Below the pieces are notes generated by a model. It was not told the origin of the DNA. It did not search any database and saw nothing but the letters and a program-made list of their open reading frames with translations. Below, piece after piece: positions 8,565 through 17,887 of a DNA stretch of 64,000 nucleotides (positions are counted from its first letter, which is position 1; every line of letters begins with the position of its first letter). This DNA comes from Caulobacter sp. NIBR2454 (lineage in GTDB: Bacteria; Pseudomonadota; Alphaproteobacteria; Caulobacterales; Caulobacteraceae). Location: NCBI RefSeq assembly GCF_027474405.1, contig NZ_CP114871.1, positions 1,745,001 to 1,809,000 on the forward strand, read 5' to 3'. Both the position numbers and the translations under genes were made by a program.

Positions 8565-8836
8565 CCTCCCCAGGCCTTGTGCCTGGGGTCCCTGTTTCAG
8601 CGGGCAGGGCGTGGGCGGATGACTGGCTCGGAGCGGGAGGACGCAGGGACCCTCGCCACGAGGGCGAGGGAGGCGAGTTGGTGATCGTGCCTGTGCACTA
8701 AACCCCCCGTCATTCTAGGCCTTGCGCCTAGGACCCATATGCGGCTGAGCTTGAAGGTAAGCGTGGCGGAAGCTACCGCGCTCCATGCGTTGGAAGCGGA
8801 GTCTCTGGGCCCTAGGCACGAGGCCTAGGGTGACGG
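8565..8836. repeat. Cluster of four REP-like hairpins
   Basis: Four short palindromes fill the spacer between the SH3 gene and uvrD: CCCCAGGC-CTTGT-GCCTGGGG near 8568-8590, CCCTCGCC-ACGA-GGGCGAGGG near 8649-8670, CTAGGC-CTTGC-GCCTAG near 8716-8733, and CCCTAGGC-ACGAG-GCCTAGGG near 8809-8830. The first and third share one orientation (AGGCCTTG core then GGACC or GGGTCC); the second and fourth are inverted, giving two head-to-head pairs. Each is related to the pair at 4677-4757. With the spacer around it this makes up the gene-free stretch 8492-8851; I see no ORF there. Confidence 0.75.
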
Positions 8837-8851
8837 AGCTGGGTTATGCCC

Positions 8852-11200
8852 TCACGCCTTCTCCACAAAGCTGTCGATGACCTTTTTCTCGCCGGCCTTG
8901 TCGAAGGCGACGGTGAGTTTGTTGCCTTCGACGGCTTTGACGGCGCCGTAGCCGAACTTGACGTGGAAGACGCGGTCGCCGCGCTGGTAGGCGCCCGATG
9001 ACGCCGAGGCGTCGGAGACGGCGACCAGCCGGCCGTCGCCTTCGATCACCGGACCGCGCGCGCCGGAGCCCGAGCGGACGAAGCCGGCGGAGCGGTCCTG
9101 GGCGCGTTTCCACCCCGGAGAGGTGTAGCCGGAGTTGAAGGTCGGCTGTTCGTCCCAGCGGCTGGCGGCTTGCTGCATGCCGGGGCCGCCGCCGTAATAG
9201 CCGGTCTCGGACCCCGCCTCGACATTGGCGATGGGCAGTTCGTCGACGAAGCGGCTGGGAAGCTGGCTGGTCCAGCGGCCATAGACCTGACGGTTGGCGG
9301 CGAAGGAGATGCGGGCTTCCTCGCGGGCGCGGGTGATGCCGACATAGGCCAGGCGGCGTTCCTCCTCGAGGCCCTTTTCGCCCTTTTCATCCATGCTGCG
9401 CTGGGACGGGAAGACGCCTTCCTCCCAGCCCGGCAGGAAGACCAGGGGGAATTCCAGGCCCTTGGCCGAGTGCAGCGTCATGATCTGGACGTTGTCGTCG
9501 CTGGACCCGCGGTCCAGGTCCATGACCAGGGAGACGTGCTCCAGATAGGCCTCGAGCGTGTCGAAGGCGGCCATGGACTGGACCAGTTCCTTGAGGTTTT
9601 CGAGGCGGGTCTGGCTTTGCGGGCCTTTGTCGGCGCGCAGCATGTCGGTGTAGCCGCTCTCCTCAAGCACCGTCTCCATGAGGCGGGCGTGGTCGAGGCT
9701 GTCCTTCATCGAACGCCAGCGGTCGATGTCGCGGATGAAGTTGGCCAGGGACGTGCGGGTCTTGGCGGCGATCTCGTCGGTGTGGACGACCCCGCGAGAG
9801 GCCATGGAGGCCGAGACGTTGTTGAGGCGCGCCACCTGCAGCAGCTTCTGCACCGTGGTGTCGCCGATGCCGCGCTTGGGGACGTTGACGATGCGCTCGA
9901 AGGCTAGATCGTCGTCTTCCGAATAGATCAGGCGCAGATAGGCGTGGGCGTCGCGGATCTCGGCCCGCTCGAAGAAGCGGGGCCCGCCGATGACGGTGTA
10001 GGGAATCTGCAGCAGGACGAAGCGCTCTTCGAAGCTGCGCATCTGGAAGGAGGCGCGCACGAGGATGGCGACGTCCTTGTACTTGCGGCCGCTTTTCTTC
10101 CAGCGCTCGATCTCGTCGGCGACGAGGCGGCTTTCGGCCTCGCCGTCCCAGACGCCCGCGACGCGGACCTTTTCGCCGTCATTGGCCTCGGTCCACAGGG
10201 TCTTGCCCAGGCGGCCCTTGTTGGCGGCGATGAGGCCCGAGGCGGCGGCCAGGATGTGGCTGGTGGAGCGGTAGTTGCGCTCAAGCTTGACGACCTTGGC
10301 GCCCGGAAAATCCCGCTCGAAGCGCAGGATGTTGTCCACCTCGGCGCCGCGCCAGCCGTAGATCGACTGGTCGTCGTCGCCCACGCAGCAGACGTTCTGG
10401 CGCTTCTGGGCCAGCAGGCGCAGCCACAGGTACTGGGCGACGTTGGTGTCCTGGTACTCGTCCACCAGGATGTATTTGAAGCGCTGGTGATAGTCCTCCA
10501 GCACATCCGGGTTGTTCATGAAGATGGTCAGGTTGTGCAGCAGCAGGTCGCCGAAATCGCAGGCGTTCAGGGTGCGCAGGCGGTCCTGGTACATGCGGTA
10601 GCAGACCGCGCCCTTGCCGTTGGCGAAGTGCTCGGCCTCGCCCGGGGGCAGCTTGTCGGGGGTCCAGCCGCGATTCTTCCAGTGGTCGATCTGGCCGGCC
10701 AGGGCGCGGGGCGTCCAGCGCTTGGGGTCGATGTTCTGGACTTCCAGCACCTGCTTGATCAGGCGTTCCTGGTCGTCGGTGTCGAGGATGGTGAAGTTGG
10801 ACTTCAGACCCACCAGCTCGGCATGGCGGCGCAGGATCTGGGCGGCGACGGAGTGGAAGGTGCCCAGCCAGCGCAGGTCGGCGGCCTGGCCGCCGATGAT
10901 GTGGCCGATCCGCTCACGCATCTCGCGGGCGGCCTTGTTGGTGAAGGTGACCGCCAGCAGCTCCCAAGGGCGGGCCTTGCCGGTGGCCAGGATGTGGGCG
11001 AGGCGGGTGGTCAGGACGCGGGTCTTGCCGGTGCCGGCGCCGGCCAGGACCAGAACGGGGCCGTCCGTCGCCTCGACCGCGGCGCGCTGCTCGGGGTTGA
11101 GGCCGTCCAGATACGAGCCCTGGGGCCCGTCGGCGCGGGCGAGGTCGGAGATGCGGACGGTGGGGAGGTCGGACACGGGCAGGGAAGCTCTCTGAATCAA
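8852..11200 (-). CDS. uvrD: UvrD/PcrA-family DNA helicase II
   Basis: A superfamily 1A 3'-5' helicase for nucleotide-excision and mismatch repair. The 782-residue protein has Walker A (GAGTGKT, about residues 56-62), helicase motif II (DEYQDTN), motif III (GDDDQSIYGWRGA), motif V (TLHSAKGLEFP) and motif VI (YVGITRAREEA). After a Gly/Arg-rich linker, a C-terminal Tudor-like segment typical of UvrD/PcrA (GDRVFHVKFGYG) binds RNA polymerase in relatives. The start is uncertain: the longest form begins with TTG at 11200, and a GTG at 11176 lies behind a better AGAGAG sequence. I found no GTTC-N7-GTTC SOS box upstream. Confidence 0.95.
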   Translation of the reverse strand: MIQRASLPVSDLPTVRISDLARADGPQGSYLDGLNPEQRAAVEATDGPVLVLAGAGTGKTRVLTTRLAHILATGKARPWELLAVTFTNKAAREMRERIGHIIGGQAADLRWLGTFHSVAAQILRRHAELVGLKSNFTILDTDDQERLIKQVLEVQNIDPKRWTPRALAGQIDHWKNRGWTPDKLPPGEAEHFANGKGAVCYRMYQDRLRTLNACDFGDLLLHNLTIFMNNPDVLEDYHQRFKYILVDEYQDTNVAQYLWLRLLAQKRQNVCCVGDDDQSIYGWRGAEVDNILRFERDFPGAKVVKLERNYRSTSHILAAASGLIAANKGRLGKTLWTEANDGEKVRVAGVWDGEAESRLVADEIERWKKSGRKYKDVAILVRASFQMRSFEERFVLLQIPYTVIGGPRFFERAEIRDAHAYLRLIYSEDDDLAFERIVNVPKRGIGDTTVQKLLQVARLNNVSASMASRGVVHTDEIAAKTRTSLANFIRDIDRWRSMKDSLDHARLMETVLEESGYTDMLRADKGPQSQTRLENLKELVQSMAAFDTLEAYLEHVSLVMDLDRGSSDDNVQIMTLHSAKGLEFPLVFLPGWEEGVFPSQRSMDEKGEKGLEEERRLAYVGITRAREEARISFAANRQVYGRWTSQLPSRFVDELPIANVEAGSETGYYGGGPGMQQAASRWDEQPTFNSGYTSPGWKRAQDRSAGFVRSGSGARGPVIEGDGRLVAVSDASASSGAYQRGDRVFHVKFGYGAVKAVEGNKLTVAFDKAGEKKVIDSFVEKA

Positions 11201-11281
11201 TAGAACATATGTAGCACAAACACCGCCCGGCTTAAGGGGAACGACGGCGGAGGGCAGCCGTTGGTTGGACGGAGGTGCGTC

Positions 11282-11488
11282 ATGTCCAACCGATCAGAAC
11301 CGGAACGCGAACGGCGGCGGCGAGTGCCGGGCCTGCTGTGGGGAATGCTGGGGGTGATCGTCGTGGGACTGATCGTCCTGTGGCTGGCCTTTTCATCGTC
11401 GCCCAAGCCCATGGCCACGACGACCACGATACCGCCCAACGCCCAGCCGGCGCCTATTCCCGAGCCGAGCCGTCCGGTCCAGCGCTAG
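11282..11488 (+). CDS. Small single-pass membrane protein, unknown
   Basis: This 68-residue protein has a strongly basic N-terminus (RSEPERERRRR), one transmembrane helix at about residues 17-40 and a Pro/Thr-rich tail, suggesting an N-in orientation with a short periplasmic tail. The ATG follows a good GGAGG ribosome-binding site, and codon use matches neighbouring genes. It is divergent from uvrD and convergent with the RHH gene, whose stop lies within its 3' end. I do not recognise a family. Confidence 0.72.
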   Translation: MSNRSEPERERRRRVPGLLWGMLGVIVVGLIVLWLAFSSSPKPMATTTTIPPNAQPAPIPEPSRPVQR

Positions 11489-11690
11489 CCAGGGCGCGGT
11501 TGAGGGCGAAGACCCGACAGGCGGAGGCGAGGGGGCGTTTCCCGCGCCCCGCGTCGATACGAAGCAGGAGGGCGGCCATGCTGGCCTCCTCGCGCGCCGC
11601 TTCGTCCAGAACCGCCCAGAACTCGGGCTCAAGGGCCAGAGAGGTGGCATGTCCGGACAGGTTCACCGAGCGTTTGGAAAGACCGGCCAA
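11454..11690 (-). CDS. Ribbon-helix-helix domain protein
   Basis: A short protein of about 78 residues with the pattern of the RHH_4 family: KRSVNLSGHATSLALEPEFWAVL supplies the beta strand and first helix, followed by SMAALLLRIDAGRG and a helix ending in a leucine-rich turn. Such proteins are small alphaproteobacterial DNA-binding proteins of mostly unknown target. No ATG is available close to the domain. The TTG at 11690, preceded by GAGGCG, is the most reasonable start because the longer frame would overlap the divergent Coq4-like gene. Its 3' end overlaps the small membrane-protein gene by 35 bases. The start is the weakest part of the call. Confidence 0.72.
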   Translation of the reverse strand: MAGLSKRSVNLSGHATSLALEPEFWAVLDEAAREEASMAALLLRIDAGRGKRPLASACRVFALNRALASAGPDGSARE

Positions 11691-11754
11691 GATCGCCTCG
11701 ACTTGAAAGATGGTGACGCCCGCGTCATTTTCCTGGGCGAGCGGAGGACTGTTT

Positions 11755-12513
11755 ATGGATGTAGCCGCCCAACTTGCAAGACGGCCCACCAGCCGCGCGA
11801 CGCCGGGGCGCTTCGAGATGCAGCCGCTGCGCGCGCTGCAGGCCATGCGTCGGCTTATCGCCGACAAGGAAGACACCCAGCAGGTGTTCGAGATCATGCG
11901 CGCCCTGTCGGGCAAGACGATCCCGCGCGGCTACCGACGCCTGCTGTCCACGCCCAAGGGCGGATACATCGCCTATCAGCGCGAGGAGTTCGCCGACCGG
12001 CTGTCGGATCAGGCGTGGCTGAACAGCTTTGGGCCCGGGACGGTGGGTGCGGCCTATCGCGACTTCATCGCGCCGCGCGGGTTGTCGGCCGAAGGGCTGG
12101 CGGACGAGAGCCGCAAGGTGGCCGACAATGACGTGGACGCGGCGCACCCCTATGCCTGGTTCGGCCGGCGGGTGCGGGATGTGCATGACGTCTGGCATGT
12201 GCTGACGGGCTACGGCACCGACGGCATGGGCGAGGTGTGCGTGGTGGCGTTCTCCTACGCCCAGAGCCGGAGTCTGGGCTTCGCCTTCATCGCCGCCGCC
12301 GGCGCGCGGGAGTTCGAGAAGCTGAAGCTGGGCCACCCCTATTATCGCGCGGCGTGGCAGGCCTATCGCAACGGGCGCAAGGCAGCATGGCTGGCGGGCG
12401 AGGATTATCACGCCCTGTTCGCCGAGGACCTGGAAGCGGCGCGGCGGCGGCTGAACATCGCGCCGCCCACGCTCTATCTGTCGATCCCGGCCGAGGCCGC
12501 GATCCGGCCGTGA
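11755..12513 (+). CDS. Coq4-family protein (ubiquinone biosynthesis type)
   Basis: Coq4 organises or catalyses late steps of ubiquinone synthesis; recent work on the eukaryotic protein links it to oxidative decarboxylation of the ring. The 252-residue protein carries the zinc-binding signature HDxxH-x11-E exactly: His144, Asp145, His148 and Glu160 (HDVWHVLTGY, then MGEVC). The ATG at 11755 has a strong GGAGG 7 bases upstream. The role in ubiquinone synthesis is known for the family; it is inferred here. Confidence 0.85.
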   Translation: MDVAAQLARRPTSRATPGRFEMQPLRALQAMRRLIADKEDTQQVFEIMRALSGKTIPRGYRRLLSTPKGGYIAYQREEFADRLSDQAWLNSFGPGTVGAAYRDFIAPRGLSAEGLADESRKVADNDVDAAHPYAWFGRRVRDVHDVWHVLTGYGTDGMGEVCVVAFSYAQSRSLGFAFIAAAGAREFEKLKLGHPYYRAAWQAYRNGRKAAWLAGEDYHALFAEDLEAARRRLNIAPPTLYLSIPAEAAIRP

Positions 12514-12526
12514 AAGCGTTGGCCGC

Positions 12527-12709
12527 CTAGTCGTCCTTGTCGCGCCGGGCCTGATCGAGGTCGCGGTCGGCCTTTTTCGCGCGAGCCTGTTCCAGCGACC
12601 TGTCGGCCTTGGTGCGACCGAAGCGGACGCGGTTCTCGACGGCGGCGGTCTTGCCCGCCTCCTTGGCCTTGGCCTTGCGCGCCTTGTTGAGATTGATGAC
12701 CTCGGCCAC
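12527..12709 (-). CDS. DUF4169 family small basic protein
   Basis: A 60-residue, highly charged protein beginning MAEVINLNKARKAKAK, followed by the NRVRFGRTKADR motif that defines DUF4169, a family found in alphaproteobacteria. It is likely one long helix. Its function is unknown. It starts one base after the stop of the PmoA-like gene upstream on the same strand, so the two form an operon. Confidence 0.85.
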   Translation of the reverse strand: MAEVINLNKARKAKAKEAGKTAAVENRVRFGRTKADRSLEQARAKKADRDLDQARRDKDD

Positions 12710-12710
12710 G

Positions 12711-13568
12711 TCAGAGACCCTTGGCGGGGCTGACGACCAGGACCGATTCCAGGCGCAGGGCCTGGCCCTTGGCTATGGGGAAGGGCGCGCGGCCGGGGAA
12801 GACGCAGTTCTGCATCGACAGCGACTTGCGCAAAATCCAACTGGTGACCGGCTTGTCCTGGGCCTTGCAGCCGACGTGGATAGTCCAGGCCGGATAGCCG
12901 GCCTCCCTGGGCCATTCCAGCGCCATGACGCCGCCGGCCTCCACCGCTTCGTTCCGTGGGGTCACCGGTTTGCCGTCCGAGACGAAGGACAGGGCGTCGG
13001 GCCGGACAGTGCGGATCGAGAAGCCGCCATAGCCTTTGACGTCATCGCTGCCGCCCAGGGCGAAGCCGTCAACGGTCGGCATGATCGTGGTGTCGAAATC
13101 GATCCGCCGGGCGCCCTCGGCGGCCAGGGGGCGGGGTGTGACCTTGGTCACCTCATGAGCGATGGTCGCGCCCTTGGCGTCGAGCCAGTCGACCTTCACG
13201 GTCAGGGCGCCGTCAGCGAAGGCCCGCTCGGTGGTGCGAAAGCCCAGGCCTTGCATGAACCAGCCGTCGCCGACCGAGGCGCCGCTGGCCAAGACCTGAT
13301 GCCAGCTCCAGAACACGCCGCGATGGTGGATGTGGTCGACGGGCTTTTCCTCGGTCAGGACGGTCCCGTCCGGCGCATAGAGCGGATGGACGAAGTTCAG
13401 CCGCCCCGGATCCGCCGGGTCGGCGGCCTTGGTGCGGTAGAAGAGGACGGGCTTGCCCGCATCGGTGATGGTGACGCCGTCGTCGGCCATGGAGGCGGCG
13501 ATCTGGGCGAAGGCGGGAGCGGCCGTGGTGACGGCGGCGGCGAAGGCGAGGGAAGCTAACAGACGCAT
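12711..13568 (-). CDS. Secreted PmoA-like (DUF6807) protein
   Basis: This 285-residue protein has a clear signal peptide (MRLLASLAFAAAVTTAAPAFA, predicted cleavage near residue 22). It matches the family historically annotated as 'methane oxygenase PmoA', with the conserved DHIHHRGVFWSW motif near residues 78-89. That name is misleading; members are beta-rich secreted proteins probably linked to carbohydrate or cell-surface metabolism, not subunits of methane monooxygenase. Histidines in the motif could bind metal. Followed by the DUF4169 gene in the same operon. Confidence 0.8.
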   Translation of the reverse strand: MRLLASLAFAAAVTTAAPAFAQIAASMADDGVTITDAGKPVLFYRTKAADPADPGRLNFVHPLYAPDGTVLTEEKPVDHIHHRGVFWSWHQVLASGASVGDGWFMQGLGFRTTERAFADGALTVKVDWLDAKGATIAHEVTKVTPRPLAAEGARRIDFDTTIMPTVDGFALGGSDDVKGYGGFSIRTVRPDALSFVSDGKPVTPRNEAVEAGGVMALEWPREAGYPAWTIHVGCKAQDKPVTSWILRKSLSMQNCVFPGRAPFPIAKGQALRLESVLVVSPAKGL

Positions 13569-13683
13569 GGGCTGACGATGCCGGTTTGGCCGCTAAGGTT
13601 CAACGACGATTGAAACCCGCACTCCGCGAGATCGTTGGAAGACGCGACGGGCCGCCCCCGAGGCCTGCAAAGGAGACACCCAA

Positions 13684-13926
13684 ATGATCAGCCCCGCCCA
13701 AATCCGCGAACACTTCGAAGTCGTCGGTTCGGATGACAAGCATGTCGGTCGCGTCGATCACGTGATCGGCCAGGAGATCGAACTGGCCAAGCTGGACCTT
13801 GGCTCCGGCTTCAAGCACCACATGATCCCGCTGTCGTGGGTCGAATATGTGGATGAGGCCGAGGAAAAGGTCCGCCTGAACCTGACGCAGGATCAGGCCA
13901 AGGTCCAGTGGCGCGAGAAGCACTAG
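13684..13926 (+). CDS. DUF2171 family protein
   Basis: This 80-residue acidic, PRC-barrel-like protein has the DUF2171 pattern: an N-terminal helix (ISPAQIREHFEVVGSDDKHVGRVDHV), then a core ending in HHMIPLSWVEYVDE. Members are common in alphaproteobacteria and often annotated as stress-related; the function is not established. The ATG has an AAAGGAG ribosome-binding site. It ends 20 bases before a shared terminator. Confidence 0.85.
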   Translation: MISPAQIREHFEVVGSDDKHVGRVDHVIGQEIELAKLDLGSGFKHHMIPLSWVEYVDEAEEKVRLNLTQDQAKVQWREKH

Positions 13927-13946
13927 GTTTCCCGCCCCCGATAGGA

Positions 13947-13974
13947 AAAAGGCCCGCTTCGCAGCGGGCCTTTT
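13947..13974. terminator. Bidirectional rho-independent terminator
   Basis: A 12-bp stem identical to the one at 2395-2422 (AAAAGGCCCGCT / AGCGGGCCTTTT), with loop TCGC. It lies between the convergent DUF2171 and aspartate aminotransferase genes and can serve both. Confidence 0.93.
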
Positions 13975-13977
13975 GTT

Positions 13978-15186
<1,209 letters not shown>

Positions 15187-15309
15187 TCAGGGCTCCCCTG
15201 GGAGGTTTCAGGATTGCGGGGGTGTTTACGCGCCGTCGTGCTGCGGCGCAACGAATGGAACCCGATCCATAGCGACCCCTTCTTTCAATGGCTCAGTGGA
15301 GGGACCGCC

Positions 15310-15741
15310 ATGCAACATCGTCATCTGGCCTGGATGGGGGCCGCCTTGCTGCTGGCGGCCTGCAACGACACCCCGCCCCAAGACGCCGGCGCTTCGCAGG
15401 CCACATCTTCGCCCGTGACGTCCGACCAGGCGCCGACGGAGGCGCCGTCGGTGGCCGTCACTCCCCGCTTTGTCGGCCGATGGGCCGCGGCCAAGACCGC
15501 CTGCGGCCACGAGGCGTGGAAGTTCGAGGCCCGTGGCGTGTCCACGCCGGGCGAAGTCTCCTGCACGTTCAACGAGGTGCGCGAGGCGTCCGGCGGTTTT
15601 GATATCAAGGCGACCTGCTCGGCCGAGGGGCAGGCGGCCGACGGAGACCTGCGCCTGCGGTTCATGGACGTCACCGAGGCCATGAAGGTCGAGGGCGGCC
15701 CGTACGACTGGAAGGCCGATCTGGTTTATTGCGGGCGATAG
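15310..15741 (+). CDS. Small secreted lipoprotein, unknown
   Basis: A 143-residue protein with a lipoprotein signal ending in the lipobox LLAAC (Cys about residue 18), a Ser/Thr/Pro-rich linker, and a compact C-terminal domain of about 90 residues containing several cysteines (TACGHEAW, GEVSCTF, IKATCSAEG and the final VYCGR) that could form disulfides. It lies about 130 bases from the divergent aminotransferase and has a GGAGG ribosome-binding site. I do not recognise the domain. Confidence 0.8.
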   Translation: MQHRHLAWMGAALLLAACNDTPPQDAGASQATSSPVTSDQAPTEAPSVAVTPRFVGRWAAAKTACGHEAWKFEARGVSTPGEVSCTFNEVREASGGFDIKATCSAEGQAADGDLRLRFMDVTEAMKVEGGPYDWKADLVYCGR

Positions 15742-15777
15742 AGCTGGCTTGACCCGTCGCGGCGGATCGGCGAGGCC

Positions 15778-16485
15778 ATGGCCATGCGCCGCCTGATCGA
15801 CTTCGTAATGAACATGGACGCCCGCGCCTGGCGGGCGCTGGCGGTGTCCTTCGTCCTGTTCGGCGGCGTGGGCGTGGTTTTCCTGTTCGGGGCGTCGGTG
15901 CTGGGATTCTCCGGCGAGGCTACGGTCGAGCAGTGGATGGGTTCGGCCCATGGGATCTGGGGCCTGCCGGTGGCGGTGTTCGCCTTCGCGGCGCTGGCCT
16001 TCCTGGGGGTGCCGCAGTTTGTGCTGATCGCCGCGGCGGTCGTGGCTTTCGGCGCCTGGACCGGTTTCGCCTATAGCTGGATCGGCACCATGGTCAGCGC
16101 CGTGGTCGGTTTCTGGCTGGGGCGGCTGTTCGGCGGGCGTCTGTTGCGCGACATCCCGGGAGACGGGGTGAAGGGGTTCATGCGCCTGATCGGGCGTAAC
16201 GGGTTCCTGGCCAGCCTGATCGTGCGGCTGGTGCCGTCGGCGCCGTTCATCGTCGTCAACATGGCGGCGGGTGTCACGCCGATGCGGTTCTGGCACTTTC
16301 TGGTCGGGACGGGGATCGGGATCATCCCGAAGATCGCCCTGACCGCTTTCGCCGGCAATTCCATCGTCCAGGCGATGCAGGGCGGCGGCATGCGCCATGT
16401 GGGGCTGCTGATCGGGGTGGCCGCCCTGTGGATCGCCCTGGGCTGGGCGGCGCGCCGCTGGCTCAAGAGCCGCGAGCAGGACTGA
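15778..16485 (+). CDS. VTT-domain (TVP38/DedA-type) membrane protein
   Basis: A polytopic inner-membrane protein of 235 residues with about five or six hydrophobic segments. The central VTT domain is indicated by FLGVPQFVLIAAAVVAFG, a WIGTMVSAVVGFWLGR helix and the RLVPSAPFIVVNMAAG re-entrant-loop motif, with arginine and proline as in the family. VTT proteins move lipids across or between membranes; some DedA members recycle undecaprenyl phosphate. TVP38-type is the best match. A second ATG lies two codons in. Its end overlaps the convergent regulator gene by about 23 bases. Confidence 0.85.
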   Translation: MAMRRLIDFVMNMDARAWRALAVSFVLFGGVGVVFLFGASVLGFSGEATVEQWMGSAHGIWGLPVAVFAFAALAFLGVPQFVLIAAAVVAFGAWTGFAYSWIGTMVSAVVGFWLGRLFGGRLLRDIPGDGVKGFMRLIGRNGFLASLIVRLVPSAPFIVVNMAAGVTPMRFWHFLVGTGIGIIPKIALTAFAGNSIVQAMQGGGMRHVGLLIGVAALWIALGWAARRWLKSREQD

Positions 16486-17278
16486 CGGGGTGTAGCCGGC
16501 GCAGAGTTTCGGCCGTCTGGGCGTCAGCGGGGAAGAAGGACTCGATCGCCAGCTCCGACAGGGTGATGTCCACCGGCGTGCCGAACACGGTGATGGTGCT
16601 GATGAACGACAGCACGCCCGCCTCGGTTTCGATCAACAGGGGCACGGCCACGCCCCCGAAGTCGCTGGCCGGCGCCCTATGAAGCGAGGGCGCCGGGGCG
16701 GGGTAGGCGGCCAGTTCGTCGTGCAGTTCGACCAAGCCCTGGTCGCCGCTGACCTCGATCTGACGCCGCAGGCGCTCCAGGACATGCGCGCGCCACTCGC
16801 CGTAGTTGATGACACGTGGCGCGACACCGCGCGGGTGCAGGCTGAGCCGCAGGACATTCACGGGCGGCTCCAGCAGGACAGGATCGTCCACCTGCATCAA
16901 CAGGGCGACGGCGGCGTTGGCTGAGACCAGGTTCCAGGCTCGATCGACCGCGATGGCGGGATAAGGGGCGTGCCCCTCCAGAATCCGCTCGACCGCCCGC
17001 CGCGCCGCAGCCATGGCGGGGTCGTCCAAGTTCCGCTCGGAGAAGACGGGAGCGAATCCGGCGGCGACCAGCAGGGCGTTGCGCTCGCGCATGGGGACCT
17101 CAAGGCAGCCGGCCAGGCGCAGAACCATGTCGCGGCTGGGCTGGGCGCGGCCCGTCTCCATGAAGCTGAGGTGGCGGGTGGATATCTCGGCCTCAAGGGC
17201 CAGGTCGAGCTGGCTGAGGCGGCGGCGCTGACGCCAGTTGCGGATCTGGTCGCCGACAGAGGACTGCATCGGGGTCAT
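16463..17278 (-). CDS. XRE-family regulator with MmyB-type ligand domain
   Basis: A DNA-binding regulator of about 271 residues. An N-terminal helix-turn-helix (about residues 8-60, containing RRRLSQLDLALEAEISTRHLSFMETGRAQPSRDMV) precedes an MmyB-like PAS-fold domain with the AVDRAWNLVSANAA motif. In characterised relatives this domain binds a fatty acid or hydrophobic ligand, and the regulator controls an adjacent oxidoreductase. I prefer the ATG at 17278; a longer form starting at 17371 is possible but would swallow the palindrome at 17312-17328 and leave only about 27 bases to the divergent gene. The divergent target here is a membrane protein, not an oxidoreductase. Confidence 0.88.
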   Translation of the reverse strand: MTPMQSSVGDQIRNWRQRRRLSQLDLALEAEISTRHLSFMETGRAQPSRDMVLRLAGCLEVPMRERNALLVAAGFAPVFSERNLDDPAMAAARRAVERILEGHAPYPAIAVDRAWNLVSANAAVALLMQVDDPVLLEPPVNVLRLSLHPRGVAPRVINYGEWRAHVLERLRRQIEVSGDQGLVELHDELAAYPAPAPSLHRAPASDFGGVAVPLLIETEAGVLSFISTITVFGTPVDITLSELAIESFFPADAQTAETLRRLHPVSPARGS

Positions 17279-17311
17279 TGGGGGAGAATAGCGTGGCGGT
17301 GAGGCTTGCCC

Positions 17312-17328
17312 ATTACCTGGCACGTAAT
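17312..17328. promoter_or_regulatory. Inverted repeat ATTAC-N7-GTAAT, candidate operator
   Basis: ATTACCTGGCACGTAAT lies between the divergent XRE/MmyB regulator and the four-helix membrane protein. Its position fits an operator through which the regulator controls itself and its neighbour. Confidence 0.5.
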
Positions 17329-17398
17329 CGACCCGCCTCGGCGACGGGGCGAGATTTTGGATCACGGACATCCCGTCCGACCATCCAAGGAGAACCCT

Positions 17399-17800
17399 AT
17401 GTCCGCCATCGCTTCCCCTTTCCTGCGCAAGGTCTTGGCGCTGGACGCCGTGGCCAGCGGCGCGACCGGCGTGTTGCTAGCTTTCGGCGCGGGTCCGTTG
17501 TCGGGCCTGCTGGGCCTGTCGCCGATGTTGATGCGGCCCGCTGGGCTGTTCCTGGCGCCGTACGCCCTGCTTGTCGCGTGGATGGCCAGCCGCCAAAGCC
17601 TGCCACGCGGGGCGGTGTGGGCGGTTGTCATCGCTAACGCGGTCTGGGTGATAGAGAGCGTGATCCTCATCGCCGCAGGCTGGGTCCAGCCGACTCTGCT
17701 CGGCGCGCTGTTCATCTGCGCCCAAGCCGCGGTGGTCGCCACATTCGGCCTGCTTCAGTTCGCGGCCCTGCGCCACAATCGCTCGGTGGCGGCGATTTAG
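17399..17800 (+). CDS. Four-helix integral membrane protein, unknown
   Basis: A 133-residue, very hydrophobic protein with four predicted transmembrane helices (about residues 10-32, 42-63, 70-92 and 98-122), short loops and no obvious catalytic motif. The ATG has an AAGGAG ribosome-binding site. It is divergent from the XRE/MmyB regulator across a palindrome and is the likely regulated target. I do not recognise the family beyond similarity in layout to small DoxX/SPW-like membrane proteins. Confidence 0.8.
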   Translation: MSAIASPFLRKVLALDAVASGATGVLLAFGAGPLSGLLGLSPMLMRPAGLFLAPYALLVAWMASRQSLPRGAVWAVVIANAVWVIESVILIAAGWVQPTLLGALFICAQAAVVATFGLLQFAALRHNRSVAAI

Positions 17801-17887
17801 GGAACGATCTTGCTGAAATGGCGACGAGAAGCGCAGATTGGCGCATTCCTGTTGCGCGAGGGGTCTGGAATCGATAGAGAAAGCCCC

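Noticed and set aside
8565..8836. CRISPR-like array.
   Set aside because: The units are hairpins of unequal sequence and irregular spacing in alternating orientation; there are no uniform repeats or spacers and no cas genes.
11176..11230. SOS (LexA) box of the GTTC-N7-GTTC type upstream of uvrD.
   Set aside because: GTTC followed seven bases later by TCAG on the minus strand does not fit the motif.
12711..13568. Methane monooxygenase subunit, from the family name PmoA.
   Set aside because: The protein is a soluble secreted beta-rich protein with a signal peptide and lacks the membrane helices of particulate methane monooxygenase.
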